Source: Platerodrilus igneus (Eukaryota; Arthropoda; Insecta; Coleoptera; Lycidae). From it: a DNA stretch of 64,000 nt. The stretch is taken from the NCBI GenBank assembly GCA_036346225.1, contig JARFIW010001177.1, positions 94,501-158,500 of the forward strand. The letters run 5' to 3'. The translations under genes were made by a program, and so were the position numbers. Positions 1-10,557 of the stretch are shown one piece after another. The notes below the pieces were generated by a model, which saw only the letters and a list, made by a program, of their open reading frames with translations, made no database searches and had not been told where the DNA came from. How positions within the stretch are numbered: the stretch's first letter is position 1; every line of letters starts with the position of its first letter.

Positions 1-480
1 GCCTCGCAATTCCGCACAATATTAAACTTGCTGATTGTGTGTTCAATCAACCTGGTGGTACTAACTTCAGTTTGATAAAATCACCACAATTTTGAAAGCT
101 CTTGTGCATAGAGCAAAATCAGTTTGGTCCAAACCTCCGAATTGTGGAAAATGACTCGGTAGGATGGGATGCTTCAAATCCTATAACCACTTTAGCATGT
201 AATGTACAGCAATGTAATTTCATATCTATTAAGAATCTACAGATGCCTTAAGTCGGTTCTGGCAAATCTAACATTAATCTGCAGTCGGATTATTCATTTC
301 ATGTTTTGTCCATTTCTAATGCTTCTGTTTTCAAGACAATAAAACGTTATGTGCTTTCACAGATTGCACAAACCTTTGATCTGTTGGGTTTCCTTGGCCT
401 GTGTACACCTTAGCAGATAAAACTCCCATACAGCAGTTTTGGCTGGAAAAGTTAAATTGGGGCAATCCTGCTCCCGAAAC
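1..480 (+). pseudogene. BEL/Pao retrotransposon pol fragment
   Basis: This is a remnant of the Pol polyprotein of a BEL/Pao LTR retrotransposon, from the region just after the reverse transcriptase core. Around 343-400 the plus strand reads RYVLSQIAQTFDLLGFLG, and around 431-478 QQFWLEKLNWGNPAPE. These are the two hallmarks of the BEL/Pao linker, where an FDPLG-type motif precedes a W-L-KLDWD-type motif. Weaker matches lie upstream, for example WSKPPNCGK near 130. The frame is broken by stops (one before QQFWLEKL) and the fragment starts before the window. No BEL/Pao LTR was found; the homology stops near 480, where unrelated sequence begins. Certain as a pol relic, less so for its left extent. 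Confidence 0.75.
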
Positions 481-2401
481 ACATTAAAAAAAGAAAATGG
501 TACCGCTACACAAATAATAGATGTTTGTTACGTTTATTTTTCAACATAAATTAAGTACTCTTTTTTTCCCCCGGTTAAGTTTTTACCCGCTCGAACAAAT
601 TCCATTTCTATTTTAAATTCTTCAACAATACCCTATATAGTGTACCTGTTCAGAATGAGCCCGCTTTAACATAATTTTAACTCAAATTCATTTTGCTTTT
701 AAAACGAAAATTTATTCGATAAATTAAATAGTCAATACAGTGTTTTAGGTATCCGTCAATTTGTTAAACATTCCAATAACGTATAATTGTTTTTTCTTAT
801 GTTTCCCATCTAAAGACTTGTCAAAATAATGGATCCTACTATTATTTGATATCGTGTTATCCAGTTTGGTAATCGCGCTTTGATAACGCGAGGATTGCAG
901 CGTGTGCGTTAAAATATTTTCTACATTACTCGTCCCAGTACTTCAAGAGCGATGCACGTTTTTTTGTTCGGCAAGTAGGAAGTATCTTGCATGTATCGGT
1001 GAGTTTTTCGGCGCTTACCCATCCTAATCAGATTCTCTGTTTAGCTCTTAGCTGGAGGCCAAATTGGTTTTTTTTATGTAAGCCCAACTGTTCTTTGCCA
1101 CAGATCAACTGCCGTTGCCTGTAGATCGCTAGTGCCGTTATGGTAACAGGGTAAATAGATCCCGACGACCGTGGCAATGCGGGCCGATTTCTTATCATCG
1201 TTTGGTGTAGTTACGTGGTAAGAAACGTGACACTGTAGGACTATTGTTTATTTTTGCAAATCGAAATTATCGCTCTACAGGTGTGATGTACCATTGTTAA
1301 AAATGTTTGACAAAAGTTCCCACACGCTTATTCTTTTCTACTGATTAGTTTATTTTATAAACGGTATTTCGTACAATTTAAAAACGCTGGACAAAAGCTC
1401 TCGGATGTTTATTTTCTACTGATTAGTTTTATTTTGTGTAAAATACGAGATGCGCACTTCGTATCTAAAGTACTAAATTGTTCGTATCACATAATTGTTT
1501 GCTTTGAAGTAGTAACGTTTAATTTATTTCTTTTGCTTGTTTTGTACAGAATTCTTTAATTATTCTTATTGTTAATGGATTATCGGTAGCGACGTGTTTT
1601 TTTTTTTTTAGTATGTAGGTGAATCCCCCCCATTCTCTGCGTTTGGTAGTTAGCATGGTATTTACGTTTCTTCCGGCTACGTCTAGGTACATAGCATAAA
1701 TTCTGACGGCCTAGCGTGGGGCTCCGATTTCGTTTCGTGTAAGTTTGGCCCCGATTTTGTTTTAGTAAACGGTTACTTCGATTTGGTTTTGGATAATTTC
1801 TGCTCCGAGTTTGTTTTAGTTAATTTTTGCTCCGATTTTTTGTTGTTGTTAGTGCCTAAGTTCCTACATTACCCGCATTTCTCGGCCTGATGCTACTTGT
1901 TTTTTTCTTCCTTTAGGTTCGACCTATTGTTTATTTTTTCTTTTTCCTTCGACTCTTTGGTGTTCCTCATATGAGGATTGGTTTTCTTTATTTCTTGTGT
2001 GGGTTCGATCTTCTTGAATTTTGATTTTGCTTTCTTCCGTGGTTGCTAAATATTCTTGGTTAGCTTATGTCAGATTATTGGACTTGTGTTTTCGCCAATA
2101 ATCCTAGTTCATTGAAAACGCTAGCGCCCAAGATTTATCTTTTTCTTCCTTCTCTCTCTCTGTACATTTTGTTCTCTCCGTCAAGTCTAGAGTTGGTTTC
2201 TCTCTCCGATTTCTCTTTTATTCTACGGCCCTATTTTAATATCTATTTTGTTGTTTCGCTTCCATTGGTGTTCCTGAAGTTTATCCGTCGGATGTTTTAG
2301 ATTGCCCTGTATTTGCAATAATTATCTTTTGGTTTCTATCGAGTTACGGTTAGCCTTTATTTAGTTACTTTTTACCAATTTCTATCTTGTTCGTATTCAA
2401 A
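481..2401 (+). other. Gene-free leader/LTR-like region before gag remnant
   Basis: No coding sequence is recognisable. The sequence from 526 (TGTTACGTTTATTTTTCA) loosely resembles the start of the 1.8-kb LTRs at 23.2 and 31.3 kb, so an old LTR may begin here, but I could not fix its end or a convincing primer-binding site. From about 1710 to 1850 there are degenerate repeats of a 'gctccgattttgtttagt'-like phrase, comparable to the repetitive leader between primer site and gag of the 23-33 kb element. This supports reading the segment as the 5' part of the decayed element whose gag follows. Confidence 0.35.
1306..1445 (+). repeat. Two-copy degenerate direct repeat
   Basis: Two imperfect copies (about 1309-1372 and 1391-1445) share the order gacaaaag, a c/g-rich patch, tttattctttt, then ctactgattagtttattttat. 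They lie about 85 bp apart in the presumed LTR/leader of the decayed retroelement. Function unknown. Confidence 0.5.
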
Positions 2402-3083
2402 ATGACTTCTTTATCAGCTTCCCACCAAGGTTTTCCTGTGTTGGAGTGGAAGTTGAAATTTTCTGGTAACTCAAACACTCGTATCGTACATGATTTTTGA
2501 ACGGGTCGAAGAACTCCGACGAACTCAACAAGTGTCAGAATTGCAGTTATTTGAATCTGCAGTGGACTTGTTCGAGGCTAAAGCGTTACTTTGGTATCAT
2601 GGTTACCGGCATAGGTTTTCTGACTGGAAGTCGTTGTCTAATTTACTGATTTAACATTTTGAATCCCCGGATTTTGCTTATAAGTGTGCTACTATTGAAG
2701 AAAATACTTTTACTTCACATGACCGTATTGTTAAGATTTCTCCTACGCCTACGGGTAGATCCGATACTTCTTCCGTGCGTTCTACTGTTCTTCCTCCTAG
2801 TTCTACTTCTGCTTGTTAGGTCGTATGCTTTAATTGCAATAAACCTGGACATGTTTCGACACGTAGTACTCGTCCTTAAGTACTCTATTGTTATGGTTGC
2901 GAATATTAGGGAGTTTCTCGCCGCAACTGTCCACACTGTCATCCTACTACTAATAGGTCTTCGAATCATACTTCAAATACTCTCCTCACCTCTAGCTGCC
3001 TAATTTCTTCTGCTTCTCACTCTACGTTCTCTTCTGTCTCTCATCCAGGTCATCCTGCTACTACTATCAAAACCTACCCTTCT
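2402..3083 (+). pseudogene. Ty3/gypsy Gag remnant with two zinc motifs
   Basis: This is a decayed Gag capsid and nucleocapsid region. An ATG at 2402 opens a frame with EWKLKFSGNS, then a frameshift near 2500, then ELQLFESAVDLFEAKALLWY and DWKSLSNLL, which match the capsid N-lobe pattern of Ty3/gypsy Gag (a conserved aromatic-Trp segment followed by a trypto-serine/leucine helix). A capsid segment seems deleted after 2680. At about 2823-2950 there are two nucleocapsid motifs. The first is CFNCNKPGHVSTRS, a CCHC knuckle with its last Cys lost. The second is CYGC...CPHC, with a stop inside. The same pair of motifs occurs in the element at 26.6 kb. Stops and shifts rule out function. Confidence 0.65.
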
Positions 3084-3812
3084 TTGGTGAATACAGCTTC
3101 ACACAAAATTTCATTCGTCTCTAGTTCTACATCCTATTTTACTCCTCCTTTTACTCGCCCTATTTATTCACTCTCACCCCAAACTGTGCCTCCATCACCA
3201 TTACAACCCGGGCGTCGTATTAGTGACTTGCAGCTTGCTTCTCAGGAGTTTGTTCCCGCTTTCTTGAACGATTTTACCCGGAAAGTTTCTGTCGTGCCTG
3301 CAAACACAAATGTCGCTGATGTGACGATAACTTCTAATTCAGTCCGCGAAGGTCTTGCTGAAGTTCATGAACCTGTATCTTTAATGTCTGTTGCTGTTTC
3401 TGTTGCTGTTGCTGTTTCTGTCAAAATTTTACCTGTTCCTGCTTTCTTAAATGCTTCTACTCAAGAAGTTTCTGTCATGCCGACAATCACAGCCGTAGCT
3501 GAAGTAAAGATAATTTCTAGTACGGATAGAGAAGGTCCTGTTGGAATTAGGGAACCAGTGGTTGTGATGCCTCTTGCTGTCATCGTCAGAGTTTTACCTG
3601 ATCCTGTTTCGTTATCTACTTGTGTTAAGGAATTAGTTCATATTGTGGCTGAAGTTTTGTCTGTTCCTACTCTGTTGTCTAACAGTAATGAAGTCTTACT
3701 TGATTCTATTCCTTTATCGGACGTTAATGAAACGCTACCTACTCTTACTCATTTTTCACTTGCTGACAAAATGCTATTTGCTTCTGTTTTTTTAAGATTG
3801 GTGAAATCCTAG
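3084..3812 (+). CDS. Val/Ser/Pro-rich repeat ORF after gag remnant, 242 codons
   Basis: This is an uninterrupted frame of 242 residues directly downstream of the Gag zinc motifs; the in-frame sequence upstream also extends past the ATG, so it is probably the C-terminal part of the same Gag or Gag-Pol rather than an independent gene. It contains an internal repeat of about 60 residues: one copy around residues 57-115 begins VPAFLNDFTRKVSVVP and the second around 119-175 begins VPAFLNASTQEVSVMP, each followed by AxV.ITS-type and REG...EPV segments. Shorter related units follow (EVLSVPTLLSNSNEVLLDS, then VNETLPT). No protease, RT or other enzyme motif is seen, and I recognise no named domain. 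It is the longest open frame in this decayed element, which is unusual given the broken frames around it. Confidence 0.45.
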   Translation: MVNTASHKISFVSSSTSYFTPPFTRPIYSLSPQTVPPSPLQPGRRISDLQLASQEFVPAFLNDFTRKVSVVPANTNVADVTITSNSVREGLAEVHEPVSLMSVAVSVAVAVSVKILPVPAFLNASTQEVSVMPTITAVAEVKIISSTDREGPVGIREPVVVMPLAVIVRVLPDPVSLSTCVKELVHIVAEVLSVPTLLSNSNEVLLDSIPLSDVNETLPTLTHFSLADKMLFASVFLRLVKS

Positions 3813-4190
3813 CTGATGTCCTGTTATCTAATGTTCACGAATGGTCAACCTGATTCTGCTTTCTCATCTATTGGGGATGAAGTTGTTCCTGATACTGTTT
3901 ATTCTTGTAAGGTGGATGAAAATGTGTCTGGTGCTGCTCATTTCTTTCCTATATGTAATATGGTTGAAGTTTATCGTATTCTGCTCCTTTTCCTAGGGTT
4001 GATATTTCTACAGCCAATGCTGTTTTTTTTCCTAACTGTGATACTTCTAGTCCTCTATCTAACGTCGTTGAAATTTTATCTACTTCTGTCCCTCTAGTTA
4101 ACGTAACTGAAGTGTGCTCTGCTTGTGTTTTTTTTTCGTAAGATTAATTCTCGTACAGCTGATATTTTCTCCTTTTCTACCGGAAAAGGT
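3813..4190 (+). pseudogene. Broken continuation of the repeat-rich Gag-like ORF
   Basis: After the stop at 3810-3812 the same style of repeat continues in shifting frames; for example the segment near 4040-4130 reads SNVVEILSTSVPLVNVTEVC, like the tail of the preceding ORF. A hydrophobic frame at 3954-4097 arises from reading this in the wrong frame, so I do not call a membrane protein. Confidence 0.4.
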
Positions 4191-4224
4191 AAGTGAAAAT
4201 ACAGCCACGTTATAACAAGAATTA

Positions 4225-5110
4225 ATGGAAAGCTCCACTTAATTGAAAGAAGATTTCACTGAACAGGTAAAAACAGTTGAGCAAAAGTTGAACAGTAAAT
4301 TGGTAAAAATGGAAGAAGATGTGATGAGGCTGCAAGAACAAATGATTTCACTAACAACGCCCCACTTGAAATAGCAAACCAAGTTGTAAATCAGAACCTT
4401 CTAGAAATAAGAAGCCTGGAAGGAAGCGAGTCAGTTCCGTTGAAATTTAAAATGAAACTACCCACATTTGATGACTAAATACCTTAGCCGACATATGAAA
4501 CAATTTGAAACTGTTGCAATAGCCAACGATTGGTGAAACAAAAATAGTGGCCCCACGGGCAGAAGCTCTTAACATCTTGAAAACGATTCCCGATCACCAA
4601 CAGAATGATTACGGCCTCTTAACATCGAAGCTTGAAATGAGATGCGGAGACTCTCACCTTCAACAGGTTTACCATGCACAAGTTAAGAGCCGCTCGTAAA
4701 AAACAAATGAAAGCCTGCAAGAATTCGAAGCTGACATTGCCAGATTAGTTAGATTGGCATACCCAACGGCACCAGATAGCTTCCTCGAACAACTGGCTGT
4801 TCAAACATTTGTGGATGGCGTTAAAGACGGTGAAATGCAGCGACCGCTAAGGTTAGCACGGCCAAAAATATTAGAAGACGCACTGGCTCATGCGCTTGAA
4901 TTTGAAGCAGTTAAGCAGGCATCACATACGGTGAGTCACCTAGTTCGGTGTGCCTTAGAAGAATCTAGTCAATCACAGAACAGCATAGAAGAAATAATCA
5001 ACCGTGTGGCGGAAAGGTTGGAAAGAAAACGACCGAGAAGATTGGGTCTGCGATGCTGGAGCAGCGGTGAAGTTGGCCATATATAGAGTCGCTGTACTCA
5101 ACCAAAAAAA
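4225..5110 (+). pseudogene. Ty3/gypsy gag (broken)
   Basis: Gag polyprotein, structural capsid. The order is: a coiled-coil-like N-terminus near 4255-4360 (KTVEQKLNSKLVKMEED, then RLQEQMISLTTP); the capsid start KMKLPTFDD near 4450; MKQFETVAIAN; AEALNILKTIPDHQQ; and in the 110-residue open frame 4754-5086, YPTAPDSFLEQLAVQTFVDG and ALAHALEFEAVKQASHT, typical of the capsid C-lobe. The nucleocapsid ends in RCWSSGEVGHI, a CCHC knuckle whose second Cys is Ser and which is cut by a stop. Frameshifts lie near 4490, 4560 and 4700. It is clearly homologous to the gag at 40.3-41.07 kb. Confidence 0.75.
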
Positions 5111-5184
5111 CAACCGGTTGAGCAGGTCGGTGTAAGAGGGCGAACGTCGACAGCACAACGTAGTGCCTGGGAGATTATCATCCG

Positions 5185-5500
5185 TGCTGCATCGTCGATG
5201 GGAAACCTGGACAGCATTTATATCGATGGTAGAATTAATGGTAGGGTTGTCCGATTACCTGTGGAGTGTTACCTGCATCGGTATGTCTTCGAACGGCAAG
5301 TGGTGAGAAAATTTCTACTCACGGAGAGACTCACGTAACGTTAGGAATTTAAAACAAACTAATTATTCATCTGGTGTTGGTAGCTGAAATTGCCGAAGAA
5401 GTTATCTTGGCAATGGGTCTCATAAGAGAATATGGGTTTCATGTGAACATGAAAGAAAATGTGCTTTGGATAGATGGTGATGAAATTCCATTTCAAGGGA
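5185..5500 (+). pseudogene. Retroviral-type aspartic protease remnant
   Basis: This is the Gag-Pol processing protease of the 4.2-7.2 kb element. SIYIDGRINGRVVRLPVE precedes the place where the active-site DTGA motif belongs, but that motif is replaced by ECYLHR, so the catalytic Asp is gone. The second half is recognisable after frameshifts as EEVILAMGLIREYGFHVNMK around 5400-5455, the usual ILG-type flap and C-terminal strand of these proteases, followed by KENVLWIDGDEIP. Confidence 0.6.
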
Positions 5501-5817
5501 CTAGTAACCAGACAATGCAAGTTCGAATGAATTTGTGATACGAAAATACTCGAAAAAACGGAAATGATCGTGATGGACTCCGGGAAGGACAAGTATGCAT
5601 GATGAAAGCAACTGAATCGGGAATGAGCCAGGAGGGATTACTAATTGGAATAACACTGGTAAAGTCCCGAAATACGATACCAGTAAGGGTGCTAAACATT
5701 AATCCGCATACGGTAACTCTGAAGAACATGATTGCGAGAAGTTGCATTCCAGTATGCCATATTAAACGTTGTGTGGACAACACAAAAGGTAAACCAGCCA
5801 ACAGTTGTTCACAGTAA

Positions 5818-6612
5818 TTGCTGGATATGTCAATACCTTCGTCTCAAGGATTAAACGGCGACCAACTGGGCAAGATAAAAGAACTGGTTGGACGATATCG
5901 AGGTGTGTTTGCACTAGATGATAGTGGGAAAGGAAGAAAGAATGTTGTGCAACACAAGATCAATACTGGAGATGTGCAACCGATACGACAACATCCCAGG
6001 CAACTTCCTTTGGCAAAACGTAAGGAAGCCGAGCAAATTATCACAGACCAGGAAGAACAAGGAGTGATTGAGCCCTTGAATAGTCGATGGGCATCTCCGG
6101 TAGGGCTTGTCAAGGAAAAGGATGGGTCAACAAGGTTTTGTGTAGACTACCGGCAGCTAAACAATGTCATAGAGGTAGACAGTTATTCTGTTCCTAGAAG
6201 TGGTGACACCTTGGATACTCTATTCGGATCTAAATGGTTTTCAACCTTGGATTTGAAAACCGGATACTGGCAGGTAGGCTTGGAGTCAAACGATAAAGAG
6301 AAAACTGCGTTTACAATTGGAAGTAAATTATGGCAGTTCAAGGTCATGCCCTTTGGATTATGCAATGCCACTGCTACTTTTGAACGTTTGATGGAGTCGA
6401 TATTGCGTAGAATATCCTGTAAAACATGTTTGGTGTACTTAGACGACGTGATAGAGTTAGGTCGATCTTTTAAAGAGCATCTTAAGAACCTAGAGGAGAT
6501 ATTTGAAAGATTACGCTTGGAAAACCTTACCTTGAACCCCAAGAGATGTCACCTATTTGGAGAAGAGGTAAAATATCAAGCACATATCGTTTCGGAGACC
6601 GGAATAAGATAA
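5818..6612 (+). pseudogene. Reverse transcriptase domain, Ty3/gypsy, 264-codon open frame
   Basis: This RNA-directed DNA polymerase would copy the element's RNA to DNA in cytoplasmic particles. The frame is open over 264 codons and carries RT fingers and palm in order: RTs motif ASPVGLVKEKDGSTRFCVDY; motif A FSTLDLKTGYWQV with its catalytic Asp; motif B MPFGLCNATATFERLM; and motif C VYLDDVIE with both catalytic Asp residues (about residues 207-210). The upstream linker (5500-5817) and the RNase H downstream are in other frames or separated by stops, so the polyprotein is broken even though the RT core looks intact. The ATG at 5824 has no special significance, since pol is normally translated as a fusion. 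Confidence 0.85.
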
Positions 6613-7170
6613 AAACAAAATAAAAACGGTACAATAGTGGCCTACACCAGCAGATATACACCATCTAAGTAGTTTTCTGGGATTGTGTACATATTACCGA
6701 CGTTTTATACTAGGGTTTGCAAACCGTTGACGAAATTAACCGAAGATGGACAAGAATATAATTGAAATGACGACTGTCATAGCGCATTTGAACAACTGAA
6801 ACGGCTACTAGTTACAGCACCGATTCTGAGTTATCAACGGATGGAAGGTAAATTTGTGTTGGATAGCGATACCAGCAACACAGATATAGGAAGCGTTTTT
6901 TCTCAAGTACAGGAAAAATTAGAAAAAGTTATTGAGTATTTCAGCAAGGTCTTGTCGCGGCCAGAAAGGAACTATTGTATAACAAGAAGGGAGCTGTGGG
7001 TCGTCGTTAAATCCGTAGAGCAGTTTTATAAGTACTTATACGGCCGTCAACTCCTGTTAAGAACAGACCATGCTGCACTAAAATGGTTACTGCAGTTTCG
7101 AAATCCGGAAGGGAAGTAGCAAAATGGATAGAACGACTGCAGGAATATGACTTTGACACAGCTTGTACAT
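6613..7170 (+). pseudogene. RT connection and RNase H remnant
   Basis: The connection segment after RT is frameshifted; near 6663-6700 it reads HLSSFLGLCTYYRRF, the usual motif after the RT thumb. RNase H (which would degrade the RNA strand of the hybrid) is in a 92-codon frame at 6841-7119. It shows the first acidic motif as VLDSDTSNTDIG, the second as ITRRELWVVV, and the third as LRTDHAALKWL, so the key Asp, Glu and Asp positions look retained. The frame then stops, and the RNase H tail continues in another frame to about 7160. Confidence 0.8.
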
Positions 7171-7183
7171 AAATAAACAAAAG

Positions 7184-7426
7184 TGTAATAAATAAATTAT
7201 AGTAATGTTTAGTGTTGTTAAGAAGACTTATGATTAAGGATTTAGTTTAAGAAGATATTAGTGCTTGTAAATAGCATTAGTGTGATAGTGCTTCATTGTT
7301 AATTGGACTGAAAACGTCTATAAATAAGGCATATACTGTTAATTAGACTTGTGAATAGTGAGTAATAAAGACTTTTGTTATCACTTGTTCTAAATTGGTA
7401 AAACGCGTTAGCGGTAGCCCGCTACA
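7184..7426 (+). repeat. Candidate short 3' LTR
   Basis: A 243-bp segment starts TGTAATAAATAA, ends GCCCGCTACA and contains an AATAAA signal at about 7365, as expected for an LTR after a truncated pol. No second copy is in the window, so this is unconfirmed. Confidence 0.3.
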
Positions 7427-7974
7427 ATATTATACGCTGTAAATAAGCATATATCGGAAATTGTTAAATCAACGTGGCCAATGTAATAAAGTTCTTTTCT
7501 AGCTTACATATTAAAACTTCCAAAAATTTCTCTAAAATCATTTAATGTAGCGAATAGAATTTCTTCAGCATTTAAAATTCAACAGTTTAAAATGTTAATA
7601 TGAAGAATTGTTAAAGCATGACCTTTTAATATCGTTTTTCTTTAACCTACCCCACTAACCTATCTAAATTTGATATATTAAAGAACATTTATAAACGACA
7701 TGCGATGATTTCCTATTAAACCGCTAAATATACTAATATTGAAAAACGTTCCCTTAAATTGTTCAAAAAAGCTATATACATAAGCTTAATTTACCTTGCA
7801 TAAACATACGATGGGGTACTGATATCGAGTAAGTCTAGGTCATTTCTCTTAAACAAAACAAAATCTTGTTACTATTACTTATTAAACCTGTCAACATGAA
7901 ATCTTACTTTAAAAAGTTGAATGAAAATATGTCGAATGCAAACGTAAAAATCGATGAGTTAAGAGTATTAGGCC
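7427..7974 (+). other. AT-rich spacer, nothing recognised
   Basis: No open frame, repeat or known element end is seen. The right part abuts the mariner coding remnant and may hold its 5' UTR and terminal repeat, but I could not match an inverted repeat. Confidence 0.5.
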
Positions 7975-8955
7975 ATGATTAAATACGTACTTGAAAAGGT
8001 AAGCGGTAAGAAGATATACGAAGATATGCTTATTACACTTGGCGATCAATACCGATCACACAAGACTGTGAACAGTTGGATTACGTTATTCAAAAAAGGA
8101 AAGCCTTCCCTTGAAGATGAAACGTGACCAGGAACACCGATTTCCGTGTCCACACCCGGAAATATTGACCCACTTCATGTCATTATCAGACCGTCAAATT
8201 GGGCCGAAACTAATGGCTGTGGCGCTAAAGATTTCACATGAATGGGTTCATCATATAGTTCACGTCGATTTAGATATTAAAAATTTATATATGATGTTAT
8301 CCCAAATGCTTGAATGCTGAACACAAAGAAACAAGGGTGGGAAGCATTACGGTCAATCTGTGCCCGTTTTGAAGATCACAATTTTTTGAATCGTTTTGTG
8401 ACTATGGCTAAAACGTATGTCCATCTTTGAGCCTCAGAAACAAAATAACAACGGATGGACCGAAAGCGTCATGGTTCTACAAGGCCGAAAAGGTTTCAGG
8501 TTCAAAAATTCGCTGGAAAAGTTGTTGCTTAAGTTTCTTGGAATATCAAAGGAATAACTATAGTCGATTACCTGAAAAAGGTTCAAAGCATCATTGGATA
8601 TTATTATTCTAAATTACTAACCACCCCAAGAAAGACAATTAAGGAAACAAGACGTAGATGTTTGTGAAAGGTATGTTGTTTTTTAAGGACAATACATCTG
8701 CACACAATTCACACATTGCCATGAATTCAATCTGGAACGGCGATTCGAATTACTGAAACACCCAGTCATTCAATCTCCAGTTTTAGCCCCGTTAAACCCT
8801 GTCCTTCGGTAGAAAAAAATTTGTAAGGACAAATTTTTGTGTAACGAATAAGTAATAGAGGCTGTGTAGGACTGGTTTGCAGATCAAGCAAAATTGTTGC
8901 TTTTTGAAAGGGTAAAAGGCGTTGCAGAATCGCTGTGTTGTGTATTAATTTAAGA
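7975..8955 (+). pseudogene. mariner-family transposase, degenerate
   Basis: This is the transposase of a Tc1/mariner-superfamily cut-and-paste transposon. Reading across frames gives the N-terminal helix-turn-helix part (KKIYEDMLITLGDQY, then TVNSWITLFKKGKPSLEDE), the interdomain PGTPISVSTPGNID, DRQIGPKLMAVALKISHEWV then HHIVHVDLDIKNL, and the catalytic-domain end VFFKDN-like, ELLKHPVIQSPVLAP, VIEAVDWFADQ and RVKGVAESLCCVLI. The sequence after the last motif, rich in gag-gaaact-a-gtt, matches the usual mariner 3' end. Catalytic residues cannot be verified because the DNA is shifted and stopped: one stop follows SLEDET, and others break the middle third. It is a single isolated copy between retroelement remnants. 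Confidence 0.8.
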
Positions 8956-10244
8956 GGAAACTAGGTTGAATAATAAAATATTCTAAGTTCCAACTTTTAA
9001 TTGTTTCAATTGTAGCCTAAGAATATATTAATACCCCCTCACGCCCTTTCAATATAGTTAAAACATTAAAGAAAGTAAACACATTACACATCGTCAAATT
9101 TATCACTATTGACTATACAACACGGTTTGCGAAAACAAACTTATTTGCACTTTTCGATATGGTATCTGTACCAATAAATTCTAGAAGCTTTTGTATATTT
9201 GTATATTTTGTATATTAAGCTATAGAGAAATGTATAGTATATTTTTTAGTACTAAACATATCAATAATATTGAACTTATAATTATTTAAATTCAATTTCT
9301 AGTACACGTTCCCGAAAACAATATTCCTAATTAAGGAAATGCGTATTCCATTCCAATGCATTAATTAACATGAGTTGCTATAATAAAAACACATGATTTT
9401 TTAGAAATATTAATTTATTTTAATAAAATTAAAACCTACATACCTCATTTCTTATATTACAAAGTGTATCTTAGTTCTTAGATAAATTTTCTTTGTATTA
9501 ATAGACTAAAAATTAGCACCTCAAAATCGAATTTTTAAAAAATGTTTCCTGAAAATTAAATCTAACATCTAAATCATTACTTAGACTTAAAGCTAAAACA
9601 AAAAAATGGCACACTTACAAAAAGCGAAGTAAAACATACTTTTCTATTTATTTATTATAGGACGTAAGGTCTGAATGTAGCAGTTAAAAAGTAGCTTATG
9701 GTCTGCTTCCACCTTAAAAATCCCATCAGAAATACAAGTATAAAGTTAAGAACCCAGGTCAGTAACAAAGTTAGATCTTTCAATAAATATAATACCCGTA
9801 CTCACATTCTTGCAATGGAAAAACTTGAAAAGCGGCGATAAACTTTATAATATTTTTAATACGGTATCTCAATATTTACAACGATCTACTAACTTGAGTG
9901 TTGTAAGCCCACTTTCTTCTTTACAATTTTTAAAAACATACTATGAGAGTAGCTTCTTTATTAATTTTATAAGCTGGTGTAAAATTCCAATAATTGCATT
10001 ACTGCATTTATTGCCATAAAACTTTTTACATATGTACAGTCCTGCATATAATAGTATAGTACAAGCGAGTGGGAAAATGTTCGTTACTACCGAGGGAAAT
10101 ATTGCTGACTGACTCGCGAAATACGGAGGTCAGCAAAATCCTCAGACAGCGAAGGAGTTTCTAACGAGAGTTGTATACTATTTTATTCACAATCATTGTT
10201 TTTATATTCTAGTTATTGATTTTTGTGGTGTCAAATGTCATAAG
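8956..10244 (+). other. AT-rich region without a recognised gene
   Basis: The first 60 bp are probably the mariner 3' end. Beyond that I see only AT-rich sequence with short unconvincing frames (for example 9810-10019). The last 13 bp (tgtcaaatgtcat) form the left copy of the flanking sequence of the SINE array. Confidence 0.5.
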
Positions 10245-10557
10245 GGCGGCTCCGTGGCGTAGTGGTATGTGTGTGACTACTACGCCCAAGGTCCCGGGTT
10301 CGAATCCCGACACGGTCCGCTTGAAAAATGTTAGGCGAGCATTTTTCACAAAAATACACCCTCGTTCGGATGAGAGGTAAAATGGAGGTCCCGTGTGTGA
10401 GTGTTGTCACGCACGTTAAAGATCCCTACCTTGCTCGGAACAGCAAGGGTTCGGCAAAATTCCAAATTTTCCAGGTATAAAAAACTCGCTTCTTGGCCAA
10501 TGTAGTACCTTCGGGTGGAGCATTGGAAAAAATCAAATGTAATGTCAAATGTCATAA
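10245..10557 (+). repeat. tRNA-headed SINE, copy 1
   Basis: This is a short interspersed element with an internal RNA polymerase III promoter. The tRNA-like head has an A box (tggcgtagtgg, about 10255-10265) and B box (ggttcgaatcc, 10297-10307). The body contains cggatgagaggtaaaatgga, ggtcccgtgtgtgag and cacgttaaagatccct. This resembles the conserved cores shared by SINEs of distant animals (recalled from general knowledge of SINE core domains, not searched). It ends in a simple tail with repeated aaatgtaatgtc units. It is directly joined to a second copy in the same orientation. Confidence 0.85.

Larger units (their letters stand above)
4225..7170 (+). mobile_element. Decayed Ty3/gypsy element lacking integrase
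   Basis: The order is gag, protease, RT and RNase H on the plus strand, as in Ty3/gypsy elements. After the RNase H C-terminus (KWIERLQEYDFDT near 7122-7160) the frame ends abruptly and no integrase follows, so the 3' part of pol is deleted. The Gag and RNase H tail resemble those of the element at 37.5-44.1 kb, so the two probably belong to one family. Whether the 243-bp LTR-like segment after it (7184-7426) is its own LTR is uncertain, because that segment does not resemble the 37.5 kb LTRs. Confidence 0.8.

Noticed and set aside
1051..1075. Primer-site candidate for the first gypsy element
   Set aside because: The sequence ctggaggccaaattgg resembles a primer site only loosely, and no LTR end could be placed before it.
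3954..4097. Apparent multi-pass hydrophobic protein
   Set aside because: It is the wrong frame of the Val/Leu-rich Gag repeat; the repeat pattern in another frame explains it.
10253..10318. tRNA genes at 10.25 and 10.56 kb
   Set aside because: A and B boxes are present, but the tRNA-like part continues into a shared SINE body and tail in both copies, so they are SINE heads.
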